Source: Phoebastria nigripes
Taxonomy: Eukaryota > Chordata > Aves > Procellariiformes > Diomedeidae
Assembly (NCBI GenBank): GCA_035582835.1
Contig: JAYKAV010000012.1
Location: forward strand, 344,818 to 408,817
Direction of reading: 5' to 3'
Length of the DNA stretch: 64,000 nucleotides
Positions 1 to 12,800 of the stretch are shown here, piece by piece. The notes under the pieces were generated by a model, which saw only the letters and a list, made by a program, of their open reading frames with translations, was not told the DNA's origin and made no database searches. Made by a program: the position numbers and the translations under genes. Numbering within the stretch: the stretch's first letter is position 1; each line of letters starts with the position of its first letter.

Positions 1-3000
1 TTTATCTATTATGCCTTTTTCTATAAAGTCAAAATTGTTTATAACATCGGGTACATTATTTCAACTGTTTCCCTGTGTGATGTTGGTGGTAAAGAAACAT
101 AACCTTTCAAATTACATTTATAATTTTTTGCACTTAAGCTTTTCTGTTATAGTTGATTGAGGGTTTATCATCAACTAACTTAAGTAACAAGTTTTACTTC
201 TTTTTCTGCTTACAGCCTATCCATGAACATATCGCAGTTCCACAGTTTTTCTTCCATTAAGTCATTCAGTTCAGTACAGCTATAGCCTTCCTCCACGCTG
301 AAAAAAACAAAAAACCCCCACAGAAATAAGTCACCCAGAGCCTGCCAAGCAAGTGTTTTAGGCAGTATTTTGACATTTCCTGTTTGGTCTCAGGTGCTTA
401 NTTCTAACTCTTTTTCTGAACTTACATTCAGTATCCAGAGTAATCACATAATCTAGCATTTTCATGCAAGTTTGAAATTGAGGATTTTTTTCCCCTCAAT
501 AATCTTCACGGAGAGCAGTCAATTGAACAAATAAATACAAAATCCAAGGACAGCATAAGCATTATTCATTATAACAGTATTTTAATATTTCAGCATAACT
601 TAGAATGATGCAGTAAAATAAGATAAAGAGATTCAAATTCAGTCCAAATCAAAGTACCACAGAAGATAACTGTAACAGACAAATAAAAGTGAGGGGAACA
701 GAAGCACAAAGTCTACGATGATTGCAAATGACATAAAATATGTTTATAATCATTGCATAAAATTGTAGAACGATTCCCAGTAACCCCAAAAATATATTTA
801 TCTTATTCATACCCTTGAAAAACAAATGACAACCCTGCTATAGTGCACTTGTTCACTAAAATGCTGTCCCTTGACTCATTGCAGATTCTGCTTCAAAAGT
901 GGAGTAGAATTAAAAATGCTTTCAACCTCTGTTGTCTTGTACACAGTCAATAGCTTTTAAACTTTCTATTTTCGTCCTCTATGGAAATACTGTGTACCAG
1001 GGGGTTTTGCAAGTTTTTTTCCCAATTACAAGAAAGTCTCAGGTGACTTGGCAGGACATTTCCATTTGAATGCAAATAATCTAAGAAACATAGAACACAA
1101 TGAAGACTTAAAAAAAGTGTATTTTTATTATCGCAGTACACTGAAAAGTTAATTAAATCATGTATGCATATATCCACACAGAAAGTAGTTCAACTTAGGG
1201 AAAGATATATACAAGTAAGACCTTCTAGCTATGACAACTTTGGTACAAAATCATGACGCAGCCATGCGTGCTTTGTAAAACTTCCAGGATTTTACTTACA
1301 GCGCTGGAGAAAGCTCTTTCAGCAGGAAATTCTAATAGTCCTAAATGTATCTTTTTTTAAAGGCAAGTAAAACAGATTAATGAAATATTGCATTTGAATT
1401 TTTTGAATTTGCACATTGCCTAAGTGGAATCTTTCACTAATTCCTTAATTGCTTCAACATTCATACTTTGATAGTTTCACNGAAATTGATACACCTTCAC
1501 ATTTCATTTCCAAAAAGAAGTCACATCTTCTAAAAGAAAATGTTTCCTTTTTCTGAATAGCTTCTATGGAAAAAATACTCTTTTCCACATTCATTAATCA
1601 TAGAAATGGGACTCATTTAATTATAGCTACTTAGACATTACATAGCACTCTGTAGTATCCTTACAGATGTAATCAGAAATTTCCTGGTTAATTATCCACT
1701 TACCAGAAATCATAATCTTATGTCAAAAGTTAAAATTTTCCCTACCAAAATATCAAAGATCGTAGGTGACCAAACAACACTTTTATCTCCCTGAAACAAA
1801 CTTCTTGCTCTGAAGCTCATTATCAGCCTCTGTAAGTGTTGGATTGCAAGCCAGATGCCTCGTGCCTGTATTTTTTCTATAAAGTGGTGGCTCCAGGCTG
1901 AGCACTCTGTCTCCTCAGCTCTGCTGGATTTACTTGAACATGGGTCGAGGTGTAGGGAGAGGTGTCAGGATTGTGGTGTCAGTAGATACATGGCCCAGAA
2001 GAAATTCTACTCAGGGAGGGTAAGGGAAGTCTAAACACCAGAGAAACCTGTGGGTATGCAGCTTAACAGTCAACTTGTGTATAATGAAACATATTGACAT
2101 TTCTCAAACAAGTCCTAAGAATGTTTGTATTCTGCAAAGATCTCTAATATTTCACCATTTTTATAAGTTTTATGTGCTTCTGTGTTCTTTGAACATTTTT
2201 AGCTAGATCAATATTTTTTCAGGGTGGAAACATGATAGAAATTCATTACATTATTTTTTCCACAGTTCTTTTATAAGATATTACCCTAAAGACAGATTGC
2301 ATAATTTGCAGTTGCATTGTAAATACACATTACTCACATATTCATGTTCATTAATAAATTCTACTCCTCCTCATTTTTATTTGCTTGGAGATGGAGACTA
2401 TTTGAATAGCAAATCACAAGTATTGATTAAATAGTATAAATAAGAGGAAATCATCATATATTACAAGTTTATCCTTATATCAGTGATTTGACTGCAGTAT
2501 ATTTTAGAAGGAAGTTCCCAATAAGCCCAGCACCAAAGATTTAACACAACCCAGTGGCTTGGAAGAATACTGGTATATTAGAACGTTAGGATAAATTGGT
2601 AACAATTTAAGAAAAGAGAACAAGAGAAAATAGACTACCTCTTGCTTGAGATCTTTAAATCAAGATGGGAAGGGGGGGAGGTCCCACATATATATGTTCT
2701 GAAAGTCTTTGACTTAATGAAGAATTTATTGGGAACATTTTATAACTGGTGTTCTATAAAAAGTTAGATTTTGAAGCAAATATGAATTCATAGAACAAAT
2801 GATCATATTCTAAAACACGCAGTTGGTTTTTTTAAGTTTGGCCATACAAATATAATTTGAGAAGTCTTACGTTCTAGGGAAGTAATGAATTCGGCATCAG
2901 AACATAGCATATTTTTTTAAAGTTTAGGTTCTAAAACAATTGGTCCAGGATACATTTTCTATAATTGATGAAAAGTATTTTCCAATGGTTGCATGAAGAA

Positions 3001-5198
3001 GTTCACAAAAATATGTAGGTGATCCCTGCCTTAACAGGCTTATGTTAAAATTTTCTTAAAAAAATTCTTCAAAGATTTCTGTGTATTAGACAGTATACTG
3101 CAGAGCACACAAAGTCATTAAATCATTGTCTATCACATGAATTCATTAATCTTCTTCCTTCAGTGATGTAAACATATTAATTAGGAAAAAGCCCACACCA
3201 GGAGCTGAACCCCTGATCTATATGCAAAGTTTAATAATCATTGTACCACGGTGATTAGAATGATTATGGGGATACTGTGAAGAATTCATTTACGGCAACT
3301 AAGCCAACAACTTTGCATTTGTTTTGAAAAACAATTATAGAGCTTAATTGGGAGCCATGTAATGATGACAGCAGTTATTTCAGTGATTGATTCCGAAATT
3401 AAAGAGAACTGGCAAACTAAATACCAGAATATCCTATATTAGAAAATTGAAAGGTTTAGACAGCATGTACCGTATGTAAATCCTGAAATATAGCAAAATC
3501 CTAACACTGATACAGACTACTCTTCATAGAACAGGCTTATGGATGGGCACCATCTAAGATTTTGCTCATTTTTGAAGGAGAAAAAAAAAAGCCCAAATAC
3601 CCCAAAACAGCAGCAAAAACCTAGACCAACTAGAGCACAGATAAAAAAGGAATAGAGGAGAGGTACGGAAAGATCAAAAATCAGCTGCAATTGGTAGGAA
3701 GAATTACTGATGGTCCACTGTTGAGTCTAAATTTCTTATGTTGATGCATTCATGAAAGAGGCGGCAGTGATTGGCAGACCCAGATAAACTATTTAATGTT
3801 ACTAGAATTTGTTCACAGAATTCAGTTGATTTCGTATTTTAATCAGTCATTACTCATCTTTAAAAACAAGAAATGCCCACTTGAAAGGTCAGGATCCTCA
3901 CTTCCTCTGTACCTATTTGTCAAGATTTCCCTTAGAACACAGAATTGCATTTCACAGCACAGTTTGAAAATCTTCCTCCAAAAGAACAATTACCCATACA
4001 GTTTGGTCATGTAGAGAAAGGTCTGTGGGTGATAGAAGTAAAGTATTGTGCTGTATATCCAGGTCACATCTTCCAGGAATATAGCTATGGGGCAAGGTTG
4101 CTTCAATTTGTTAACTGTGAAAACTGCCATCACTGTCAGTAAGTTCATCTCTGCAAATAACAAGAAATAGAAATTTTTTATGCTGTGATCCTTCAGATAA
4201 TTAACAAGGAAACAACTGCCCTTCTTTCGACAACTGCCATAAAGCCTTCTGCAAACCCAAAGCGAGCCATTAGCAACTCCTCTGTGGTCTTTGCATCCTA
4301 TGGAGGGGTAGGCATCACGCCCACGCAGGGCAACAGAAATGATACAGGCTGAAGAGATGGTTGCGGTATAAAATTAGGAGAAGAAAACATGTGGTTATGT
4401 AGTTTTAGGATTGCTGGCAACCTGAAGTGTGGCATTAAGAAGCCCAAAGCTTGCAGACATCAGTGACTAAGGTCTTTTATTCTTCCTTTGGACCTCATGT
4501 GGACAATGAAAATTCAACCCTTATGTGACTAATGGTAAAGCCACAAAATTTCCCTTCTTAAAACATGTAATATTTATTTTCTTTGAAATATAAATTTTAT
4601 TTTGACATTTGTAAATAGCTGTGTAAAGTTGCAGACACAATCCATTTTCTACTTCGCNGACTAACAGACACAAATCATGTTTTAAAATAGCAGCATTCTC
4701 ATCACTAAATTATCAGTCTCAAACCTGCTGTACAAAAACTTCTCTCTCTGCTTTCATCTGTCCTCTGAAGTGTAATCCTTCCTGATCTATATCTCCAAAT
4801 CATTTTTGTAACCAAATTTATGACATCATTTGCAAGGACTGTAAAGCACATTCAGGTACCATTTATATTATAAAAAATAAGGTAGCTGTAGTCAAGGCAT
4901 ATACCATACTCCCAATTGGATGGATAACTTAGTTTGTATGAATAAGTTATAATTACTTTTTGTAGACATTTGGATGAACACTGGTGACTAGCATAAAAGC
5001 AGTAAAGATTTTTCAAAGAACAGAATTATTGATATCATTAAGATTGATATAAGTAGTCGTCTTGTGTGAAAAATGATATAATTTTGTGATATTTAACTAC
5101 ATTTTTATCATTACAGGTATGCTACAGCACACTATTTAAGATAAATATGAATAGGCTCTGTAAATTATAAGCATAATTTGATTTTTTTCCCCTCAAAG
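1..5198 (+). other. CNTN6: CNTN6 intron (partial, upstream of the late-Ig1 exon)
   Basis: AT-rich intronic sequence ending in the polypyrimidine tract and AAAG acceptor just before 5199. I looked for the exon encoding the first half of Ig1, with its first cysteine, and for a signal peptide, and found neither, so that exon lies before base 1. The short open frames at 947-1177 (-), 3796-4014 (+) and 3945-4142 (+) match no family I know. A tRNA-like relic lies at 3188-3255, and an A-rich run near 3582. I see nothing else assignable. Confidence 0.75.
3188..3255 (-). repeat. tRNA-derived relic (SINE-like)
   Basis: Read on the minus strand, this stretch resembles a degraded tRNA body. It has a GTGGTACAATGATTA segment like an A-box/D-arm region, and a GGGGTTCAGCTCC segment like a B box about 35 bases further on. 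This spacing is typical of tRNA genes and tRNA-derived SINEs. The stems do not pair well and no intact acceptor arm is visible, so it is not a functional tRNA gene. An old MIR-like element is the likeliest source. Confidence 0.35.
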
Positions 5199-5374
5199 GT
5201 GGAAGCAAAATGGCACAGATATTGATCTTACCATGAGTTATCACTACAGGTTGGTTGGAGGCAGCTTGGCAATCAATAACCCACATAAAAAACAGGATAT
5301 TGGAACATACCAGTGTTTGGCCACAAATTCATTTGGAACAATTCTGAGCAGGAAGGCAAAGCTTCAATTTGCAT
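5199..5374 (+). CDS. CNTN6: CNTN6 exon: second half of Ig domain 1
   Basis: Coding exon of 176 bases. The first base completes an arginine codon (phase 2 entry), 58 codons follow, and the last T opens a tyrosine codon (phase 1 exit). The acceptor is a pyrimidine tract ending CAAAG and the donor is a consensus GTAAGT. The peptide starts [18 protein letters not shown] and ends SRKAKLQFA. It contains the second Ig cysteine in [11 protein letters not shown], the standard DxGxYxC signature of the C' to F strands. NGT is a potential N-glycosylation site. By comparison with the mammalian protein it covers roughly residues 61-120 (numbering from memory). The first Ig1 cysteine lies in the preceding exon, outside the window. 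The match to contactin-6 is close to identity in several blocks, and this exon best separates it from contactin-4. Confidence 0.95.
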
Positions 5375-6694
5375 GTAAGTTGGGAAGATCATATTTATTA
5401 GAGCATTATTTTCCGATTAATTCTGCACATGAACTGTAATTTATTGGACAATTAAAGTATCATCGGTGATTCTGTTCAAAAGGTTTGGCTTACTTGAGCA
5501 GTGCTTATTCTTAAAAAAAAAATCGTTCCCAGTAAATATTAATAACAAAAACAGACATCTGATGGCTGCTAGCCCTCAGGAACAGGAATAACTTTCAGAA
5601 AATTGAAAGGTCAAGGAAGAGGAGTGCAATTATTTTCACTTAATAAAGGTGTTTCCACTTTTTAAGACAGTGCTTTCTTTGCTATATTGCAGGTAATTAC
5701 AATTGGGGGGGAAAATGCTGCAAGAAGTTAGGCTTTCTATTTTCTATAGCGTAATGAGGTCTGAGTCATAAAAACATTGCACCCCTAATTGCCACACTGA
5801 TATTTTGGTACATTAACAGAGTAAAAAACGCTCTTTTTCCTTACACAGTGTGCAAAATGGTGAGCTACGCTCTGAAATGCTTCATATTTCAGTTTGATTG
5901 GGTAGAGCACGTATGCTGTCTTGAGACAATTTAAAATTTATTTTAGGCTTGCTCCCCATTTCACTTCTTCACAACTTCACAATCTTTTTCACAACGTTTA
6001 TGTGTGGTGACTGAGTTCTGCTAATGCCCTGGGGGGGGAACAACAGCAACAACAAAAAAACCCCAGGTATTACCTCCATTCCTTTTTCTACAGTATAAAG
6101 GTCTGAGCTGTCTGTNGCTGGGAGAAAGCAATTGTTTTCAAACCTCATTAATAAAACATGTGTCTAAAGCCAGCCTTGTGTCGCTATTTCAGACACCAGC
6201 AAACCTATTAATTATTAATCTTGTTCCATTTCTCATAGTAAATCTCACGTCGCAGGGGTTATACAAAGGAGACATTAGAGGTCAGGATGGTTCACAGACT
6301 CTCTTTGAGTAGAGCTGATCAAATGGTATATCGCTAGTATCTCATTTAATAATGTTTTACCCTGAATTTCTCAGAGAGCTTTTGATTCCCAAGAGCTGGT
6401 CAAATGGAAACAAAAATTTTGATTCATTATTTTCCCACTTTTTCTGAAACATCTTTGCAAGCCAGCCTTCCTGTATGGGAAATTATTTCAAGATCTGGAG
6501 ATGAAAACTGTTTAGTAACAGAACAAATCCCATTTTAGAAAGAAGCAAGAATAGATGGCCACCTCAAAATTGTCTATGGAATCTGTAATCCCCAAGGAAC
6601 CAGCATAGGCCAGGAATGGAGCTGGGAAAAGACCTAAAGAAAAGGAATACCCTCAAACCAAGGCACAAAGGAGGTATAAAAAAATTAAAAAGGC

Positions 6695-6705
6695 GGGGGG
6701 GGGGG
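6695..6705. repeat. Homopolymer G run (11 G)
   Basis: An uninterrupted run of eleven G within a purine-rich stretch. Such runs are hard to sequence, so the exact length may not be reliable. Confidence 0.8.
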
Positions 6706-9700
6706 AAGGAAAAACAGGAATATCTGTGAAAGAAAGAAGGCTTTGGTGATTGTTCAGCATATCATATTACTCAATGATTTCGTCTTTTTCTGGAAAATTC
6801 TGTCCCTGATTCAAATTCCTGGAAGCACTTTGGTTTCCCATTCACTGCTCTGCCAGCCCGTAGGGAATCACACTGGCTTGGTTCACCAGCTCCTGGGGTA
6901 TATAAACAGCTCTTCTGGCCAGTGCTCCTTTGCATAATATTTAATTGCACTTCCTTCCTCTGGTTTTCTATGTTTAATTTTACCTATCGCCATTTCATAA
7001 CCATGCGTAGGACCAAAACTAGCTCTGGAAAATTGTCTTGTTTCAACTCTTTGCAAGGAGAAGGGTTTGGAGAAAGCTGAAAGAGTGAAAGAAGGGAAAG
7101 AAAGCTTAGTGGGAAAGCCTCACTGGTAAGGAAGAGAGAAAAGTCCTTTCTCAGGACGCTGGTCCATATTTGTCCCTACATTCACAAATGCATCCCTGAT
7201 AGTCCTCAGGGGAATGAAAGATGCTGATTGGAACAGAAGCGTCTCATCTTCAAGCTCACGTTGGAAATGTGATCCTTTGGATGTTTTTCCCAGTAGAAAA
7301 CAGAAACCGTACACCACAACGCAGTTTTCTTTATGAGACTGAGTTTACTAAGGATCTGAACATGGGTGTGCACCTTCCCAGGGAGAGCAAGGTGGCTCTG
7401 CAGAGCCCTCTTGCAATTCCCCCACTCCTGATGCAGCTGCAGGCCAGGGGTCTGCGCTCAGACATGCAAACCTGAAAGAAATCAGGTGTGATTTCTGGCC
7501 TGTCTGAGGCAAAGCACATCTCAGCACAATGCAGCTGATGCCACTTAGCAGCTAGAGGACCTGTCTGCCACAAAATGGACTTTGTCCATGGCATTAAGTA
7601 TTTTCAGCTGTTAAATACCAGTTCTTTAATACTCCCTGCTGGTGAAGCATTCCCTCTGAAGCACTTAACTCATGAATAGCTTGAAGTCTCATGCCAATAT
7701 ATGACAATCAAAATGGGCTAAATATCAAGCAGTCCCTTTACTTAGGCTTCATGCCCCTGCCAAGACACTTCCCAAAGTTACTGCAGGGAGCAGGTCACAA
7801 CAAAGTTGGGTCTCTTTTGTCCACAGCAGCAGTCAAACCCACAGCTACCATCCTGCTTTAATCCTCCAGTTCTTAACAGCAACCATATAATGGTAAATAT
7901 ATCCCATATTCAAGAAGCACACTACTTTTTCATTAGCAGTGACAGACATTTACATCCTTTCCCATATAAAAGAGAGAGGACAGACAAATTGAAGGTTGTC
8001 ATTTACATTGGCAAACACAAACATACAGGAAAATGCTTCAATTTAGCGGCATCACTGTGAAACTATGAGTTTTAACTTGTCTTACAATAGAAAAAACCAC
8101 AATACATGGAAAATGTTATAATGACCTGATGAGAATAGTAGAACAAATTACCTTGAAACAGTTATTTCACAGTTAACATTTTCTTATTTCTTATTTTCAT
8201 GTTGCCATCCAATTTACTTCTTTGTTTCAACCAATACTTCAGGCTGTATCTTAAAATCCAGGCAGGCAGGCATGTTGATATTATGACACTTTCATTCAAT
8301 ACCTGACAAAATGGAACTTTTCCCTGAATTGGGCTGCCTGGCATATTATTGCAATCACCATGATAAATAATTGAATCAAGCCTATTACCCAAGTAACAGG
8401 GTTTATGCGTATTTGTCTTTTTACTATAAGGTAACTAACTCTGAGTTTGAATTAACAATACCTCTGGAAACTATTGTACATCTCAACTTAATATGTAAAA
8501 AATACTTTTTCCACTGTTCAAGATAGCTAGCTCTCTGAGTAGCAAAATAAATGTGGTATGAGATTAGAAATATGTCTTCAGATCCAGCTGGAGTTTCATG
8601 CTTATCCTCTATTAAAACCAGAGCTGTCAAATGAAAGCTGCGGGAGAATATTGTACAGAAGGAAGCGGTATAGATTATTAAAGCTACAAGCTGAAAATGA
8701 GGGACAGCATCAGTGAGAGAGAGCAGAGCAAGAGCACATAAATGCATTAGCGGGATACGTAGGATGGCAGTCCTAAGTTATTTGTACTTCCTGGCGAAGG
8801 TTTGTTTTGTCATAAATAAAGTTGAAAGCTCCCTATAAATCTTGTACGTCTCTTGCTACCTAGCAAGCAGTACATTTTGAAAAGCTAACATGTGTTTTGC
8901 AAGAGCTGGAGCTGTTGATCTGGATCTTCAGTCTGGTTAAAAAGTATTGGTGTCAGACCCCCGCTCGCGTAGCCAGAGCCTGTCGCAGACGCAGGGGTCC
9001 TCATGCAGATTTGAGTTTTGAGCTTTGCTCCTGAGTCACAACCTGCCACCCACATGGTACTTTCCCCCCCTCCAAGTTCAGTATTGACATCCAACACAAG
9101 GTCAGCAGCAACACTTCAGCTCTGTGTAAAGGCAAGGTCAAAGACAACTCTGTGGGGAGTTCATCTTTGTGAACTATGCAAGAGAGTCAGCTTGAAGAAA
9201 GAGATGGGGACATGGAAGGTTTTCCTTCAGCTTTTACACAACTTAGTTTCCAAACCAAAATGAAGAGGCTTATGTACAAGCTTCCCAGATGTCACAGGTT
9301 TTGCTTCTCCTGCATGCGCATCGGAGCAGACACCTCTGATGAAGCAGCAGCCCTGAGCCCCACCACCAGCAGAGCCACCTCCCAAAGCCACCCCAGAGCC
9401 TGACCAGGTACAAACACAGCAGCTATCGCTGCTGAGCCAGAGCTAGCAGGATCACAGTCGTGTTCAAAACTCACAAAAGAAAAAAGCATCCAGGTTTAAA
9501 GAAGTATTTTGATCAGTAGAACTGGAGTTTCTCCTGTTCTGTGGTGCCAAGATGCATTATATGCATACTAACGAGGTGTTTTGCAAAAATCTATTTTTAT
9601 TAATGAAGAGCATCTAAATTGCATTTCATGCCTTAAAAAAGACCAACAAAAAACCTGTTATAGAGAACTGCTTAAATATGGCTTCAACCAGAACTCTATC

Positions 9701-9835
9701 CCAAGGCACACAGGGGATTTGTTTTAATTATTTCGTCAGTTTTAAGCAAAAGTAACTGTGTGCAAACAACTGGTCTTGAGGGAAATCCCCATAACTAGCT
9801 GCAGTAAAACAGTCTGTCCAGGCCTGTTACTAATT

Positions 9836-9867
9836 CTGTTATGTCTCTATAACAGAGACATTAACAG
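9836..9867. repeat. Imperfect hairpin, about 13-bp stem
   Basis: CTGTTATGTCTCT is followed after a few bases by AGAGACATTAACAG. The two arms pair along 13 bases with a single bulged base, leaving a very short loop. No other gene signal is associated with it. Confidence 0.7.
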
Positions 9868-12800
9868 ATACGTAGGAGAAATAAGAAGTGCAATTAAACA
9901 AACTAGAAAAAAAAAAAAGAGTACTCCACCATGAAAAAGAATCATGTGTGAACCTAATTCATAACTATTCAGGGCATAAACCCAGAAAATTCAGTATTAA
10001 TTGAAAAAATCTAATTGTCTAGGGATCTTAAATTAGATTCTCAGTCAAATTGTTCTACTAGACAGTTGTGATGATCACGGCTTTCTCAGACCTCAGGCCC
10101 CCATTATTAATCATGAATTCTGAGAAACAATAACAAAAATTTAAATTCATGAATAAGATTAGTCATTTTGTCCTGAGCCACACAGGAGGGCACACAATAG
10201 AAACATTAGACCAAGTATTTAGAAGTTTCCCCCAGTGCTACGGACCAAGGAAAGATTTTTCCTTGGCATTTTTGGGCTGCAACCATATTCTCACGTTTTT
10301 CAAAGGGGTGTTCAGGGGTTTTGCTTGGTGCTTATTCTCAATAAGATTTTTCTAAATACACACATCCTCCTTCCTCTTGGCCAGTGACAACGTGCTCATA
10401 GCAGCGTGGATGAGGGTGATAGTGCTGGAGCACTTGGAATAAAATCTGCAGCTCCCTAGTGCTCTCACATGCTTTTTGTCAGACAGACAGAAGACGACAC
10501 AGTTTTGCTGAAATAACAAATTAAAGAGGCAATAATTCCTCCTGGACAGAGTTTTTCCATTCTGAAACATAATAGTCCATCATTAGCATTTAACCATTTC
10601 AGGGGAAATATATTAAAAGCCATCAAGTCCATTTAGTCTTTGCTAGATCATGACAGTCTAAGCATTAGCAAAGCCCTGTCAGAGTGACTGTCTGTGAGAT
10701 GCTCAGCTAGCATGAAAGCCCACTTTTCATCCGATTACTTCATCACGTTATTTACCTTTGACTGCACACAAATTACAGAAACATCACAAAGCAATACAGC
10801 ATGCCTGAAAATGTCATAACCCTTTTTACTTGTAGTATATGCTTTGAAACAGAAAATGGAAAAATCAATACAGTTAGATCAGATAGTCTGAATTTGCAAA
10901 GTCTGGACTTGCATGAATTTTAGTCTAAATGGCACAAACACTTCTGGCTTGGTTGTATTGTGGTACTGTGTGTGTCCAGAAATCCCTCTGTAACAATTAT
11001 ATTTGATTAAAAGGTGTGCTAGATGTTGTAACTACCACCTTGAGTAAAGCTCTCTGGGTCTTTAAACTGATTGTTAATTCATCACTGCATGCGAGGGCTG
11101 GCATACTGATCAGGCTATCTAGAAGCTTATATTGCAAGAATGAACACTGCAACTTCTTTCTTTTTCCGAAGGAGGTATATGCTTCTCAATTTAATGTTCA
11201 GGAGGCACTCAGGGATGGCCAACTGATAACTGAAGAGCAAACAGGAAGAAGAGCTCAGCTTTCCAGTGGCAGAAGCAGGTCACCAAAGATACATCCCCCA
11301 AAGTTTTACTTCATTTACTACGTTCCCTTATCCTTACACTTCAGGTAAAGTCATAGACTTGCCTCTATTCACATCATTCTATAACCTACAAATGCTAAGT
11401 AATGCATTAAGCCTACCTCTCTCTTTTAAAAGGGCTTCCTTATATATGATGCAGAAACATATCTCAACTTCCAGATATGTGGAGAATCAGATATAAACCA
11501 GTGTCCTTTCCAGGCTGTGCACAGCCCTCCTGATGATCCTGGCAACACCTCACAATCTGCATCTTCCCGTGAGCAGCTGAGAAAAAAATGCAACCTGCAG
11601 TAGCAACACTCCCTGCAGACTGATCCTGCCTGGAGGATGGAAATACTACTGTCACCTCTCCTTGTGTCACTAAATAGGCTTACAGCTCAAAATTGCCTTT
11701 TGGGCTTTTAACCACAATTAAAGAATCCAGTATAACTACAGCAGCAGTACCTACCTCTCCCTGTGTATGGGTAGGTGGAGTGCAAGCTTCTGAATAGAAT
11801 AAGTTACAGTAAATATACCAAGAATTCAGTTTATTACTTGGAAATAAAGCCCATATTTTGTCAAAATTCTGCCTGGAGTAAAAAGAAACGGAACTTTCAT
11901 TTATCAGTTCTGATTGCTATGGACACTTTGTGCCAATGCTCCAGCAGTCTCTGCAGCAGTTCCCCATGGTGAGAGTCTACATCAAGGTCTTTGCTTAATG
12001 GATGGTCTCCATGGAGCAGACCCAGCAGCCTCAGGCATATTTTCTTTTTTTCCCTCTTCTTCACAATGTTTCCCCACAAAATTAGGAAAAACATGGTGAG
12101 CATTGCTGTAAGGGGTCTGTACACTGCTCTAGCCATGCTGAAGTGGGGCACTGTGTTTCCTTCAAGGCTACTTTGAACAGAATATTTGCAGAGAACTGAC
12201 TGTAAGCATTGCAGCTTATTTACTCAAAGACCAAAAATGCTGCAAGGCCTCACTATGTTCAGCTCAACAGAGATGGAAAGATGAGCTTTCCAGTATTTAT
12301 TTCTTCACAGAAGTCTGTGCATGCACAGGCTCTCACAGGCTTAAGGAAAAACAGGAGCCATCAACCGCCATTCAACAGTGATGAAGCAGGAAGCCTGGAA
12401 GGGTTTCACCTGCTTGCTGACAGGACAAGGCAGGGTGATAATAACATTTCTATTTTAAAGCTCAGATACTACAACAATAGGATTATGCAAATATCCAGGC
12501 ATTCCTGAAGACAGAAAGACCAGCCTGGAGTCTTAAAACCAGAAGATATGGCTACGTCTACATAATGAAGGGGTTTTGCTTTCTCCATCATTCCCTAAAG
12601 GTTTGAGTCTGCTCTGTGTTCTCAGAGCCCATCTAATGCCCATCGACAAACGCAGTCATGACCTCCTCTCTCTTGTTAAACACACAAGCTGGAGCTGATA
12701 GTAGCAACATTCCCCTTTTATTTAATGTCATAGCAGACCAAGCAGCATCAGAAACCCACACTGCATTTTCCTCTCTCTCAAATGGTTTTAAACATCTCTC

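Noticed and set aside
9280..9450. GC-rich stretch with overlapping frames on both strands
   Set aside because: The frames are low-complexity in serine, alanine and threonine, and no domain or splice signal supports a gene.
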